DNA of 64,000 nucleotides, from NCBI RefSeq assembly GCF_900107775.1, contig NZ_FNRF01000001.1:682001-746000 (forward strand). The letters run 5' to 3'. The position numbers and the translations under genes are program-made. Of the stretch, positions 33,771 to 42,795 are shown piece after piece. Source of the DNA: Xylanibacter ruminicola. GTDB taxonomy: Bacteria > Bacteroidota > Bacteroidia > Bacteroidales > Bacteroidaceae. Every line of letters starts with the position of its first letter. Within the stretch, counting starts at the first letter, position 1. The notes under the pieces are model-generated. The model did not search any database, had not been told where the DNA came from, and was given only the letters and a program-made list of their open reading frames with translations.

Positions 33771-34346
33771 ATGAACTCGCTGGATATATGGATGTTAGCC
33801 GTTGCATTGGCAATGGATTGCTTCACGGTTTCGATTGTGAGCGGTGTTATCGTTCGCCGTTGGTTGTGGGCAATGATTCTGCGTATGGCTTTTCTTTTCG
33901 GACTGTTCCAGGCTGTGATGCCACTGATAGGCTGGCTGACTACCAACCACTTTAGCGAGCAACTGGAAGCCATCGACCACTGGATAGCCTTTGGCTTGCT
34001 GGCATTTTTAGGTGGAAAAATGATTCGTGAATCGTTCTCGGACGAGGAAGAACAGCTGTTTAACCCTAAAAACCTGCGTACCCAGCTAGTATTGGCTGTT
34101 GCTACAAGTATTGATGCGCTGGCCATCGGTATATCGTTTGCTTGTACAGGCTATCGTGCCTTTGCACAGATAGCTTACCCGCTTTTAATCATCGGTCTGG
34201 TATCTTTCATGTTCAGTTTTGTAGGCTACAGGTTGGGTGTAAGGTTCGGCAAGTCGATAGCCCGCAAGCTAAAACCTGAACTGTTAGGCGGCATAATTTT
34301 GATAGTAATAGGTATAAAAATACTGATTACCCACTTAATGGCTTAA
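33771..34346 (+). CDS. mntP: Manganese efflux pump MntP family
   Basis: A 191-residue six-helix membrane protein. The family's two inverted halves each start with a conserved acidic motif, 'ALAMDCFTVSIVSG' and 'ATSIDALAIGISF', and 'FLFGLFQAVMPLIGW' and 'LGGKMIRES' are typical of MntP (DUF204), which exports Mn(II). The start MNSLDIW at 33771 is used since an in-frame extension to 33657 would begin upstream of the promoter. No yybP-ykoY manganese riboswitch was seen. A terminator follows at 34366-34404. Confidence 0.88.
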   Translation: MNSLDIWMLAVALAMDCFTVSIVSGVIVRRWLWAMILRMAFLFGLFQAVMPLIGWLTTNHFSEQLEAIDHWIAFGLLAFLGGKMIRESFSDEEEQLFNPKNLRTQLVLAVATSIDALAIGISFACTGYRAFAQIAYPLLIIGLVSFMFSFVGYRLGVRFGKSIARKLKPELLGGIILIVIGIKILITHLMA

Positions 34347-34365
34347 GATAAAACTCGCCAAAAGA

Positions 34366-34404
34366 AAAAAGTTTGCAAATTGTGATACTGTTTCCAAACT
34401 TTTT
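34366..34404 (+). terminator. mntP terminator
   Basis: Inverted repeat AAAAAGTTTG / CAAACTTTTT (34366-34375, 34395-34404). It ends 2 nt before the -7 box of the next gene. Confidence 0.6.
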
Positions 34405-34406
34405 AC

Positions 34407-34414
34407 TATCTTTG
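34407..34414 (+). promoter_or_regulatory. -7 element of the ABC ATPase gene
   Basis: TATCTTTG, 4 nt before the ATG at 34419, implying a leaderless or nearly leaderless transcript. Confidence 0.55.
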
Positions 34415-34418
34415 CACC

Positions 34419-35216
34419 ATGAAGACGACGGGCGAAACTATAGAGCTGCACAATCTAAGCATTGGCTACCAGACAAAACACGGTATAAAAACGGTGGCTA
34501 TGGGCATCGATGGTACCATCAAAAGCGGTGAACTTACTTGTCTGCTGGGCGCTAATGGTGTAGGAAAATCAACGTTACTTAAAACCCTCTCTTCATTCCA
34601 ACCCAAAACAGGTGGCGAGATACTGTTGGAAGGTCGCGAACTTTCGGAGTACAGCGATAAACAACTGAGCCGCCTGATAGGAGTGGTGCTGACCGAAAAG
34701 CCCGATGTGAGGAATATGACAGTTCGCGAGCTTGTATCGTTGGGTCGATCGCCCTACACAGGGTTCTGGGGCACCTATTCGAAAGACGACCTGCAGGTGG
34801 TTGACGAGGCTATTGCGATGGTGGGTATAGAGCCGCTGAAGAAGCGCATGGTGCACACGCTGAGCGATGGCGAACGCCAGAAGGTAATGATAGCCAAAGC
34901 GCTGGCCCAACAAACACCTGTGATTTATCTTGACGAGCCAACGGCTTTTCTCGACTATCCCAGCAAGGTTGAGGTGTTGCAGCTGTTGTGTCGCATTAGT
35001 CGCGAGGCCGACAAAGTAATATTCTTATCCACGCACGATGTGGAACTGGCTTTGCAGATGGCCGATACCATCTGGTTGATGACTCAAGGCGAGGCTGTGG
35101 CTATCGGTTCGCCCAAGGCGCTGGCAGAACAAGGGGCATTAGGCAGGTTTATAGAACGGGAGGGTATAGTTTTCGATCCCAAGACCATGACAATAAAAGT
35201 AACAAAACAGGTATAA
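34419..35216 (+). CDS. ABC transporter ATP-binding protein (FecE/BtuD type)
   Basis: A 265-residue ATPase of the siderophore/heme/B12 importer class. Walker A is GANGVGKS (residues ~47-54), the Q-loop region follows, then the signature LSDGERQ, Walker B 'VIYLDEPTAFLDYP' and H-loop STHD. The partner permease (BtuC/FecCD) is not next to it; the adjacent genes are a CobD-like enzyme (15 nt downstream) and, convergently, a BtuF-like binding protein. The setting near a cobalamin-riboswitch operon makes B12 or cobinamide the likely substrate, but iron-siderophore transport cannot be excluded. Confidence 0.85.
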   Translation: MKTTGETIELHNLSIGYQTKHGIKTVAMGIDGTIKSGELTCLLGANGVGKSTLLKTLSSFQPKTGGEILLEGRELSEYSDKQLSRLIGVVLTEKPDVRNMTVRELVSLGRSPYTGFWGTYSKDDLQVVDEAIAMVGIEPLKKRMVHTLSDGERQKVMIAKALAQQTPVIYLDEPTAFLDYPSKVEVLQLLCRISREADKVIFLSTHDVELALQMADTIWLMTQGEAVAIGSPKALAEQGALGRFIEREGIVFDPKTMTIKVTKQV

Positions 35217-35231
35217 ATATCTATTAAGCTT

Positions 35232-36266
35232 ATGATATACGGGCACGGTGACGATGTGTTTCGCTATGGCGACAAGGTGAAGATTAATTTTAGCTCGAAT
35301 GTGTATGGTCAGGCAGACTACACAGAGTTGAAAGAGCACCTGATGCAGCATTTTGATGTGGTGGGCCACTATCCAGAGCCCGATGCTCACACACTGGAAT
35401 GCCTGCTGGCCAAGAAACTGGGTGTAAAAGAGAACACCGTGATGGTTACCAGCGGCGCTAACGAGGCTATCTATCTGATAGCGCAACTATACAAAGGTTG
35501 GTCGTCAATCATTCCACAACCCACATTTAGCGAATACGAGGATGCTTGCCGTATGTTTAGCCACATTATATCGTACGACGTTAAGGACGAGTTTGATGTA
35601 TTGCCCAAGGACCGTATTTATTGGATTTGTAACCCTAATAACCCAACTGGCAACGTGCTGGTAAAGGGTATGCTGAACCATATCGTCCGAAATCATCCAC
35701 GCTATCTGTATGTTATCGATCAGTCGTATGCTGATTATACCTTAGCACCTATGCTTGATCCCATGGAGATGACTGATGTGTTTAACCTGATGCTAGTTCA
35801 TTCGCTCTCCAAGACATTCTGCATACCTGGTCTGCGTTTGGGTTACATAGTGGCTTCACCTATTATTATAGGTAGATTGAAACAGATACGTCAGCCTTGG
35901 ACGATTAACGCGTTGGCTATTGAGGCAGGCAAATACATGCTTGAGAACAATGTGCAAATGATTCCTGATTTGAGAGCTTATTTGCAGGAAACCATGCGAC
36001 TGCACGCAAACCTATCGGCTATCGACGGACTGAAGGTGATGAAAACAGATACCAACTTTATGCTGGTATCCATCATTAACAGTACATCGATGGAACTGAA
36101 GCGATGGCTGATGGACAACTATGGCATATTGATTCGTGACGCTTCGAACATTCGTGGATTAGACAGCAGTTACTTCCGCGTAACTACGCAACAGCCCGAG
36201 GAAAACGACCTGTTGGTAGAAGCTATCACGGCGTATGTAGACCACCTGAATGAGGTTAGCGACTAA
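35232..36266 (+). CDS. PLP-dependent aminotransferase class I/II, CobD/CobC (threonine-phosphate decarboxylase) like
   Basis: A 344-residue fold-type I PLP enzyme beginning MIYGHGDDVFRY, which resembles the 'HGGD' N-terminus of CobD/CobC proteins. Key motifs are 'VTSGANEAIYLIAQLY', 'WICNPNNPTGNVL', 'YVIDQSYADYT', the PLP-Lys region 'LVHSLSKTFCIPGLRLGYIVA' and a C-terminal 'YFRVTTQQPEEN'. CobD makes aminopropanol phosphate for the corrin nucleotide loop, which would fit cobinamide salvage beside B12 transport genes. Histidinol-phosphate aminotransferase is a related alternative. It converges on btuF with an 11-nt overlap inside a shared hairpin. Confidence 0.8.
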   Translation: MIYGHGDDVFRYGDKVKINFSSNVYGQADYTELKEHLMQHFDVVGHYPEPDAHTLECLLAKKLGVKENTVMVTSGANEAIYLIAQLYKGWSSIIPQPTFSEYEDACRMFSHIISYDVKDEFDVLPKDRIYWICNPNNPTGNVLVKGMLNHIVRNHPRYLYVIDQSYADYTLAPMLDPMEMTDVFNLMLVHSLSKTFCIPGLRLGYIVASPIIIGRLKQIRQPWTINALAIEAGKYMLENNVQMIPDLRAYLQETMRLHANLSAIDGLKVMKTDTNFMLVSIINSTSMELKRWLMDNYGILIRDASNIRGLDSSYFRVTTQQPEENDLLVEAITAYVDHLNEVSD

Positions 36267-36270
36267 CCTC
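36252..36270. terminator. Bidirectional hairpin containing both stop codons
   Basis: The perfect palindrome GAGGTTAG-CGA-CTAACCTC spans the ends of both convergent genes. The plus gene ends ...VSD-stop and the minus gene ...VSR-stop within it. TTTAAAA and its complement flank one side. Confidence 0.65.
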
Positions 36271-37380
36271 TTTAAAATAGCGCATCGAGGCCATTGTATC
36301 CAGTTCGGGATGCAGGATATGGATAAAATCGCTCAATAGTCTTTCAGGATGGAAAGGCGACTCCTCGTAGAACAACGAACGTTCTACATCACAACCATAA
36401 GCCGTTTGGTTCTTAAACGCTTTAAACTGATTGTAACCATGATGTTCGCTCAGTAGTTCATCATAAGTAATATCGTGATTTCCGCTATATCTGAAAAGCC
36501 ACACATCAGCATCGCCAGCACGTTCTAAAACCGTTTCGAAAGGCAGTGAGATAGAACCGCTGTGTTCATCGTCGGCCCATGCATATTGGGCGTTGGCATC
36601 CCTAATCATCTGGCCAATGGTGCTTTTTCCACCAGGTACATACCACACGCTACCTGTTACCTTATCAACCACTACTGATGGTTTTGTTTTAGCTTTTGCT
36701 GCCAATGCCTTAAGCTGGTGGTAGCTGTTATCTACACTCTGGAACAGCATATCGGCACGCTCTTCGCACCCAAACAGCATGCCATAGAAACGCAGCCACT
36801 CGGCACGTGCCAAAGGCGAGGCTTCCATATAGTCGGCACATTCTATGATGGGGATGTTAATCTCTTCGAGTTTACCATAGCCACCGCTGTTTTCGAAGGG
36901 CGACAAGAAGAGGGCATCAGGATGTTCGTCGATAATTTTCTCGATAACAGGACTCATACCATCGCCCACATCGCTAATCTTGCCTTTGGTAACCTGCTCC
37001 TGAATCCAAGGTATTTTTATATACTTCAAGTCGGCCACACCCGATATGCAATTCTGTTTACCAAACTCCATCAGCATAGCGCAATGCACGGTGGTAAACA
37101 TCACGGCGCGTTTTAATGGTGTGCGTACAATTGTACCGCTGGGAATATGATTGGGAATTTCCTGGTCGGCAGGTATCAGCACATAACGGTGCAGGGTCAT
37201 ACCCTCCTTCCAAGGGTTCTTGATGGTAGCCACTGTATAGCCATCAAACTTCTCGACGCTAATCTGGGTGGCATATTTAAAGGTAACAGCATCGCCCTCA
37301 GCTTGCTGAGGTGCGTTTTTCTTCGCACCTCCGCAGGCTGTGAGCAATACTGCTATGATTAATAGTTGAAGGTATCTCAT
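36256..37380 (-). CDS. btuF: Periplasmic B12/siderophore-binding lipoprotein (BtuF/FecB type)
   Basis: A 374-residue lipoprotein (MRYLQLLIIAVLLTACGG, lipobox LTAC) with the class III periplasmic-binding fold: 'RAVMFTTVHCAMLMEFGKQNCISGVADL', 'SDVGDGMSPVIEKIIDEHPDALFLSPF' and 'DADVWLFRYSG'. It hands ligand to an inner-membrane ABC importer. It is the last gene of the cobalamin-riboswitch operon and overlaps DUF4465 by 1 nt, so B12 is the likely ligand. No permease gene follows. Confidence 0.8.
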   Translation of the reverse strand: MRYLQLLIIAVLLTACGGAKKNAPQQAEGDAVTFKYATQISVEKFDGYTVATIKNPWKEGMTLHRYVLIPADQEIPNHIPSGTIVRTPLKRAVMFTTVHCAMLMEFGKQNCISGVADLKYIKIPWIQEQVTKGKISDVGDGMSPVIEKIIDEHPDALFLSPFENSGGYGKLEEINIPIIECADYMEASPLARAEWLRFYGMLFGCEERADMLFQSVDNSYHQLKALAAKAKTKPSVVVDKVTGSVWYVPGGKSTIGQMIRDANAQYAWADDEHSGSISLPFETVLERAGDADVWLFRYSGNHDITYDELLSEHHGYNQFKAFKNQTAYGCDVERSLFYEESPFHPERLLSDFIHILHPELDTMASMRYFKEVSR

Positions 37381-38129
37381 TAATACTCAAACTCGATATC
37401 GTCGATACACATATAAGTAGGTGTTGTTACACCATAATCGTTCTTCTTAGTGCTATCCAATACGAAACTCAGGCTGGTAACATTCTCCAGGCTCTTGAAA
37501 TCGCAGAACTGCCAATCCTTTACATAATCGCCGTCCTTAGCCAGATAAATCTCAACATCCTTGGTTGTTCCATCGGCCAGTGTAGCAGTAACAGTACACT
37601 TCAACCAGTCGTCCTTTTCGAATTTACCAGGACTCATACCATCGCCATTCAGGATAGCATCAACAGCCCAAGCCTCGTTGGTGAACCAGAAGCCCTTCAG
37701 GGTAACGGCACGACCAAAATCAATTGCCTCGCCAAAGGTATAAACTACACAGAAGTTGTTGCCGCTCTTAGCAGCACCAACAGCGCTATTGAACTGATCG
37801 GGAGTCATAGTTTCTTTCGCATAGGTTGTCTCTGTACGCTCAGAGATTGCAAAGCCTGTCCAGCTAGCAAATGATGGTGTGTAGTTTACTGGGAAGGTTA
37901 CACCCTTTTCCTTATACTGGCAGGCAAAAGCCTCTGCTCCCCAGTTGTCAAACTTTGTACCAGTTTTATCGCCACACCAATAACCATCAGCACCAAGCAT
38001 TTTGTTCTCGAAAGAAACTGTAGCTTGTTTCTTGCCACCAACAGGATTGTCTTCGTTTGTACATGAAGTGAACGACAATGCGAAACCGCACGCAAGGACT
38101 GCAAGTCCGAAAAATTTGTTTGTCTTCAT
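37380..38129 (-). CDS. DUF4465 lipoprotein
   Basis: A 249-residue lipoprotein (lipobox FTSC) whose mature part matches DUF4465: 'SFENKMLGADGYWCGDKTG...', 'SFASWTGFAISERTETTYAK', 'NNFCVVYTF', 'LKGFWFTNEAWAVDAIL', ending 'TYMCIDDIEFEY'. DUF4465 genes recur in Bacteroidota B12-uptake loci next to BtuB, so a surface role in corrinoid capture is likely. It lies 31 nt after the preceding surface-protein gene and overlaps btuF by 1 nt. Confidence 0.8.
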   Translation of the reverse strand: MKTNKFFGLAVLACGFALSFTSCTNEDNPVGGKKQATVSFENKMLGADGYWCGDKTGTKFDNWGAEAFACQYKEKGVTFPVNYTPSFASWTGFAISERTETTYAKETMTPDQFNSAVGAAKSGNNFCVVYTFGEAIDFGRAVTLKGFWFTNEAWAVDAILNGDGMSPGKFEKDDWLKCTVTATLADGTTKDVEIYLAKDGDYVKDWQFCDFKSLENVTSLSFVLDSTKKNDYGVTTPTYMCIDDIEFEY

Positions 38130-38160
38130 AACTTTTTTGTTTTAAGTGAATAATAAGTGG

Positions 38161-39279
38161 TTATTTAATAACTAACTTTTTCTTGTTCTGAATATAAACG
38201 CCCTTCTTGGTTGGAGTAACCATTCTGCCGTGCAGGTCGTAGAAAGGACTTGATGAAGATGCTTCCTGCTGGATGGCATGAATGCCGCTTAAAGCATTCT
38301 CGATGGCTTGGAGCGAGGCATCAAGATGGATATCCTCGGCACCTGCAAACTCTGTAGAGGTTTCGCCCCACCACTCGGGCTGGGGGCATTTCTGATTCAA
38401 ACCTGTATAAACACGTACAAAGTCGATAAAATCGAGATTTACAGGCTGGCGGTTCTCGTCAACAGCCCACGAGATATCAATGCCACAGCCTTTATAATTA
38501 TATGAGGTGGCGTCGGCATTATCGCTAAAGTTGGGCAGATTATCGGCATAGCCGTAGCGGAAACCTACTAGCACATAATAATAGGGACTGAACGACTGCT
38601 CTACCTGATCAGACAGATTCAGCATATTATCGGGCAGTCGGGTGCCTTTAAAGGTGAGATTATCTGGCAACCACTGGGGGTAATACTCCTGGGTGTGGTA
38701 GTGATTGCGATCGATGGTGCCGCTATTGCCTTGGTTGTCTGTCCAGGGAATATCGCCCATGGGATTCTGACGGTAGGTTATCTCGTAGTCATAAATTACC
38801 TTGCCTGCGCTATCCACATCGCAGCTGCCGCTGATTTCGTACCAAGGGTCGTCGGGCTTTCCGTTGCCGTTTACATCCTTCGATACCATCACTACGCCAG
38901 CTTCGTTCATACCACCAAACACCAGATTCTTCATTTCCTGATAGGCGTTTCCCCATACGGCAAAGTCGCGCTCGCCAGGCAAGTTGGCGATAGAATGGTC
39001 GAAGTGGAATGTGATATAACCGCCCCAGCCACCAAGTGCTACCAAATGAGAATCGATAGGACCAAGCCCGGCCAGATTATTGTTACACTTCTTAATCATA
39101 TCGGCCTCGGTATCGCCTGCTTCGTATTCTGGCACATCGTTTACATACTGTCCTGGGGCTGGGCGATATTCATCTACCGCCTGGATGTATTTGGAGTGCA
39201 CAGTTACATCGTCCATGCGCTGAGCGTGGATATTATCGATGGTAATTGCGGCTATAAATAGTAACAATATCTTCTTCAT
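38161..39279 (-). CDS. Secreted cell-surface protein of the B12 operon (possible BtuH-type)
   Basis: A 372-residue exported protein (signal ending IHAQ). The beta-rich core includes 'LGPIDSHLVALGGWGGYITFHFDHSIANLPGERDFAVWGNAY', 'GNGKPDDPWYEISGSC', 'YVLVGFRYGYADNL' and 'FIDFVRVYTGLNQKCP'. The C-terminus ('FYDLHGRMVTPTKKGVYIQNKKKLVIK') looks like a short type IX sorting tail, consistent with PorZ elsewhere in this window. It overlaps the btuG-like gene by 4 nt. It may correspond to the surface B12-binding proteins found in Bacteroides btu loci; that identity is inference from position. Confidence 0.7.
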   Translation of the reverse strand: MKKILLLFIAAITIDNIHAQRMDDVTVHSKYIQAVDEYRPAPGQYVNDVPEYEAGDTEADMIKKCNNNLAGLGPIDSHLVALGGWGGYITFHFDHSIANLPGERDFAVWGNAYQEMKNLVFGGMNEAGVVMVSKDVNGNGKPDDPWYEISGSCDVDSAGKVIYDYEITYRQNPMGDIPWTDNQGNSGTIDRNHYHTQEYYPQWLPDNLTFKGTRLPDNMLNLSDQVEQSFSPYYYVLVGFRYGYADNLPNFSDNADATSYNYKGCGIDISWAVDENRQPVNLDFIDFVRVYTGLNQKCPQPEWWGETSTEFAGAEDIHLDASLQAIENALSGIHAIQQEASSSSPFYDLHGRMVTPTKKGVYIQNKKKLVIK

Positions 39280-40442
39280 TCCTTTGATGTTTTAAATAAA
39301 AATGCTGCGTGGGCGGGTATATCGCCTGTGCTTACCTTCCAGTCGAAGGTGCCATCGGGCAGGAAATGCAGCAACTCGCCACTCGATACATAGTTCTTGG
39401 CATCCATCAGATAAAAATCGCGATGGATGGGGTTTACAATGATGCCATACGGCATGCGTATCTTGCTAATCTCGGGTGCACTCGACAGACTGGTGCTTAA
39501 TACCTGATGCGTTTTTACGTTGATGATACCATAGGTGATGGTATTACTCATCGACACTTCGCTCCATTGAGAGCCATAGAAATAGAGCGAATCGCCCACA
39601 ATACACAGATCGCTTACTGCCTGATCGATGTGTCCGCCAACCTTCATCTGTCCGTTTTCGTCGGGCGCTAGCCACCAGATGCTTGATGCCTCAGTCATAT
39701 AGTCGCCACGAGCAGTTACCCACAGCTGATTGTACTTATCGGCTTTCAGGTGGTGCAGGTTGGGGGCAACCTCTATCTTGCAGGTTTCTTGCATGGTAGC
39801 CATATCTATCACGCTTACTGTACTCTCATACCCATGTCCTGTCATACCTTGATAGCCACCACTGTTGGCCACATAGAGCTGGTTGCCGATAATGGCCATC
39901 TCCTCAGGCTGATAGCCTACACTACAAGAGTCAACCTTTTGCAAGGTGAGTGTATCTACCTTATACACGCTACCCAACGGACTGTTGCTCGAAGCATAAA
40001 CCGTTCCCACATACGATGACACGTAGGCATAGCGATCGTTAAACGTCACGTATCGGCAGTTAGGAATGTTTACCTTACCTATTCTGATAGCCGAATCGGC
40101 ACGGGCCACCTCAACCTTGTTTGAGCAGTTGATAACCAGCCACAGACGCGAGCCATATATCTGACAGTCGTTACCCACATCGCCCAGCGACATTACAGTA
40201 CTTGGGTTGCGCTGCGAGTAGATGTTGCGATAATAGTGGGCTGTAGAATCTGACAGGTCGAGATAGTCGAGCGACGACTTGTTCGATCCCATGTTGCCCT
40301 CATTCAGCAGATACATACCTATGATATCGCTCTGCTGCGTTTTACCGCCTGGATCGCTTTTCTCCATCGGCACTATCATTACATCCTGGCGACAGGCCGA
40401 AAGGAGCAACAGGGTTAATATGTAGTACGCTAGCTGCTTCAT
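39276..40442 (-). CDS. btuG: BtuG-like surface beta-propeller lipoprotein (DUF5074)
   Basis: A 388-residue lipoprotein (lipobox LLSAC). Repeated propeller blades are visible: 'GMYLLNEGNMGSNKSSLDYLDLSD', 'GSRLWLVINCSNKVEVARADS', 'YAYVSSYVG', 'GNQLYVANSGGYQ', 'YNQLWVTARGDY' and 'RDFYLMDAKNYVSSG'. BtuG proteins are surface propellers that bind B12 very tightly and pass it to BtuB. Here the gene directly follows and overlaps the BtuB gene by 4 nt in a cobalamin-riboswitch operon, which supports the assignment strongly. Confidence 0.85.
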   Translation of the reverse strand: MKQLAYYILTLLLLSACRQDVMIVPMEKSDPGGKTQQSDIIGMYLLNEGNMGSNKSSLDYLDLSDSTAHYYRNIYSQRNPSTVMSLGDVGNDCQIYGSRLWLVINCSNKVEVARADSAIRIGKVNIPNCRYVTFNDRYAYVSSYVGTVYASSNSPLGSVYKVDTLTLQKVDSCSVGYQPEEMAIIGNQLYVANSGGYQGMTGHGYESTVSVIDMATMQETCKIEVAPNLHHLKADKYNQLWVTARGDYMTEASSIWWLAPDENGQMKVGGHIDQAVSDLCIVGDSLYFYGSQWSEVSMSNTITYGIINVKTHQVLSTSLSSAPEISKIRMPYGIIVNPIHRDFYLMDAKNYVSSGELLHFLPDGTFDWKVSTGDIPAHAAFLFKTSKE

Positions 40443-42475
40443 ATCTCAACGCTTAATGTTAGTGCATAGTTGCGACCAGGCATGGGGTAATTTACGATTA
40501 CCTCGTAATCCTGCCCTAACAGATTATTCACATCCAAGTGCGCTTTCATCAGCACACTATTTAGTTTCCACCAAACTCCCAGACTCAGGTCGCTGGTGTA
40601 CCAAGGTTCCATGTGGTTATAGATAATGTTCTCCTGCTCGTCGTAGCGTTCGCCTGCATAGATAAACGAGTAGTTCAGGTTCCAGTTCTTATAGGTAAGA
40701 CCCAGAATAGCCGAACCTGAGTGCCAGGGGATGTAGGGTATCTGATGCTTGTAATACGAGGTTTCGGCATCGGTAACATCGCGTGCATCCTGATAGGTGT
40801 ACTGGGCACGAGTGGTAGCTATCAGATCCTTGCCAATCTTGAAATCGGCCTCGGCCTCAACATCAATTCCCTTGATGTGAACCTTGCCTAAGTTTAGCAT
40901 AGTCCAACGGAACTGCTGCCCCTTGGGGTAAGCCACAATTTTATCGCGTACAGTATTATAATAGGCGTCGAAGTGCATCTCGGCATGGCGAATGATACCA
41001 TGCTCAAAGTGCTTGTTAAGCGCAAATCCGGCATCGTACTGCAGGGCACTCTCGGGCACCAGGTTAGCATTACCCATATCGGTATAATACAGATCGTTGA
41101 AGGTTGGCATGCGGAAACTCTTTTTTACGTAGGCTCGCATGGAGAAGAAAGTGCCGCGGAAGGGATATACGTTAACAAACAGCGCTGGCGTGAGTTTTGA
41201 GAGCGAACGACTGGTGTTTAGGCTGGCAAACTCGCCCCCACGGTGGGTTTTGTCGTGGATAAAAGTGGCCAGGATAGAGCCCTGCGCCTTCAGGTGTTTG
41301 TAGTCGATAGCTGTAGCTAAGCTTACCAGATTAGAGATGCGTGTGGGGTAAGCAAAGTTATAGATATCAGCATTCAGTTTGTTCCACTTAAAATCGTAAG
41401 CCAGCGATGCACTCCAGTTGGGCAATAGTTCCAGCACATTGGCTGTAGAGAGATAGAGCTCCTGCTGTTTGTAACGATTGTCAACAGGCAACTGGGTGGT
41501 ATCTTTGTTTACATAGTGGGTGTTGTAATAGGCATACTTGGCCAGCCAACGGGTACTGAAACCATCGCCTATGTTCTTATTATAATCGGCTTGTACAAAG
41601 GTGTTCAAATCCTGCTGGCGCTCACCACGTCTCCACACATTATTTACGATGGCACCAGGAATGCCTCGTGCTGAGTTATACAGATAACCCTTAAGCTGCC
41701 AACTGCCCTGCTCCAATCGGCCAAACAGGTTAGCTTCGATTCGTTCGGCATGTATATCGCCATTCTGTCGCACAGCCGTTGTGTCCCAAGCCGTTTGTCC
41801 GTTAGGATACTTGCGCTCGTAATGGAACTTATACTTACCGCTGGCTGTTAAGAAACCGGCACTTACAGACGAGCTGATGGTTGATGACAGTTTCTGCTCC
41901 CAAAGGGTGGAAAAGCGGAACATATCGCTCGAACCATACTGGGTTTTAAATCGCAGATGGGTATTCTCGCCTTTCTTGAAGTCAGGTGCTTTGGTACGGA
42001 TATAGATAGAACCTGCGTTACCAAAGTCGCTGGCGGGTTGGAAGATGGCACTCTTCTGACCATTATAAAGCGTGATATCCTCTACGTTATCAAGCGAGAA
42101 CTGGCCCAAGTCTATCTGTCCGTTCTGCGCATTGCCTAACTGCACACCATCGTAGCTGATGCCTAAGTGATGCGTACCCATCGAGCGGATGTTTACTGTT
42201 TTAATGCCGCCCACGCCGCCATAATCCTTTAGTTGGATACCAGAGAAATAGCGCAACGCATCGGCCACAGAGTGCGTGTTCAGTTGTTCCAGCAGTTCGC
42301 CCTTCAGTTTCTGACTGGGCACCACCTCGCGCATGGCTGGCTTCGACACAACAATTATCTCCCGCACATGCTGCACGGAATCTAACTTGCTTTGTGCTGC
42401 CGTTGTCATCGCCAACACGCAAGCCATTGCCAATGTGAATGCTCGATTCATCATCATTTTTTCTGCCATCGCCAT
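40439..42475 (-). CDS. btuB: TonB-dependent vitamin B12 receptor
   Basis: A 678-residue outer-membrane receptor. A signal peptide is followed by the TonB-box region ('VREIIVVSKPAMREV'), plug ('SVADALRYFSGIQLKDYGGVGGIKTVNIRSMGTHHLGISYDGVQLGNAQNG') and a 22-strand barrel ending 'RNYALTLSVEI'. It lacks the CarboxypepD-reg domain of SusC proteins, as usual for BtuB. Several in-frame ATGs occur at 42475, 42469 and 42457-42451; MNRAFTLAM at 42451 gives the most normal signal peptide. It lies directly under a cobalamin riboswitch, so it should be repressed by B12. Confidence 0.9.
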   Translation of the reverse strand: MAMAEKMMMNRAFTLAMACVLAMTTAAQSKLDSVQHVREIIVVSKPAMREVVPSQKLKGELLEQLNTHSVADALRYFSGIQLKDYGGVGGIKTVNIRSMGTHHLGISYDGVQLGNAQNGQIDLGQFSLDNVEDITLYNGQKSAIFQPASDFGNAGSIYIRTKAPDFKKGENTHLRFKTQYGSSDMFRFSTLWEQKLSSTISSSVSAGFLTASGKYKFHYERKYPNGQTAWDTTAVRQNGDIHAERIEANLFGRLEQGSWQLKGYLYNSARGIPGAIVNNVWRRGERQQDLNTFVQADYNKNIGDGFSTRWLAKYAYYNTHYVNKDTTQLPVDNRYKQQELYLSTANVLELLPNWSASLAYDFKWNKLNADIYNFAYPTRISNLVSLATAIDYKHLKAQGSILATFIHDKTHRGGEFASLNTSRSLSKLTPALFVNVYPFRGTFFSMRAYVKKSFRMPTFNDLYYTDMGNANLVPESALQYDAGFALNKHFEHGIIRHAEMHFDAYYNTVRDKIVAYPKGQQFRWTMLNLGKVHIKGIDVEAEADFKIGKDLIATTRAQYTYQDARDVTDAETSYYKHQIPYIPWHSGSAILGLTYKNWNLNYSFIYAGERYDEQENIIYNHMEPWYTSDLSLGVWWKLNSVLMKAHLDVNNLLGQDYEVIVNYPMPGRNYALTLSVEI

Positions 42476-42504
42476 CTAACCCCAGAGATAGGCAAGCGGC
42501 TAAA

Positions 42505-42700
42505 GTTTCATCGGCAGGTCTTCTGACTTATCGTCTGGCAGCAAACGTCTTCCCAAAAATCTCAGTGACATACATGTTTGCGCCTCATAAAGGACGACTT
42601 ACAGCAGCGGGAAAGGCCACGGGTAGGTGCCTTTCGGCGGGATTCTGTTCAGGATTCTCACCCGATTCCCTATTAATCTCCCCATTCGGAGAACCGATTA
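42505..42700 (-). promoter_or_regulatory. Cobalamin riboswitch
   Basis: On the minus strand the aptamer reads GGGAATCGGGTGAGAATCC (about 42672-42654), then CCCGC...CCGCTGCTGTAA, and near its 3' end the B12 box AAGTCAGAAGACCTGCC (42513-42529). The spacing between elements fits the AdoCbl/Cbl class. It ends about 30 nt before the btuB start, suggesting control of translation initiation or early termination. Confidence 0.95.
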
Positions 42701-42706
42701 CTGCTG

Positions 42707-42714
42707 CAAAGATA
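42707..42714 (-). promoter_or_regulatory. -7 element of the btu operon
   Basis: TATCTTTG on the minus strand, placing the transcription start at the 5' edge of the riboswitch. Confidence 0.6.
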
Positions 42715-42795
42715 CAATAATTATTCTCAAAATAAATAGTTTTACTCAGTTTTTTTGATTTTATGCTCCCCCATACTGTCAAAAGCGCGAAATTT

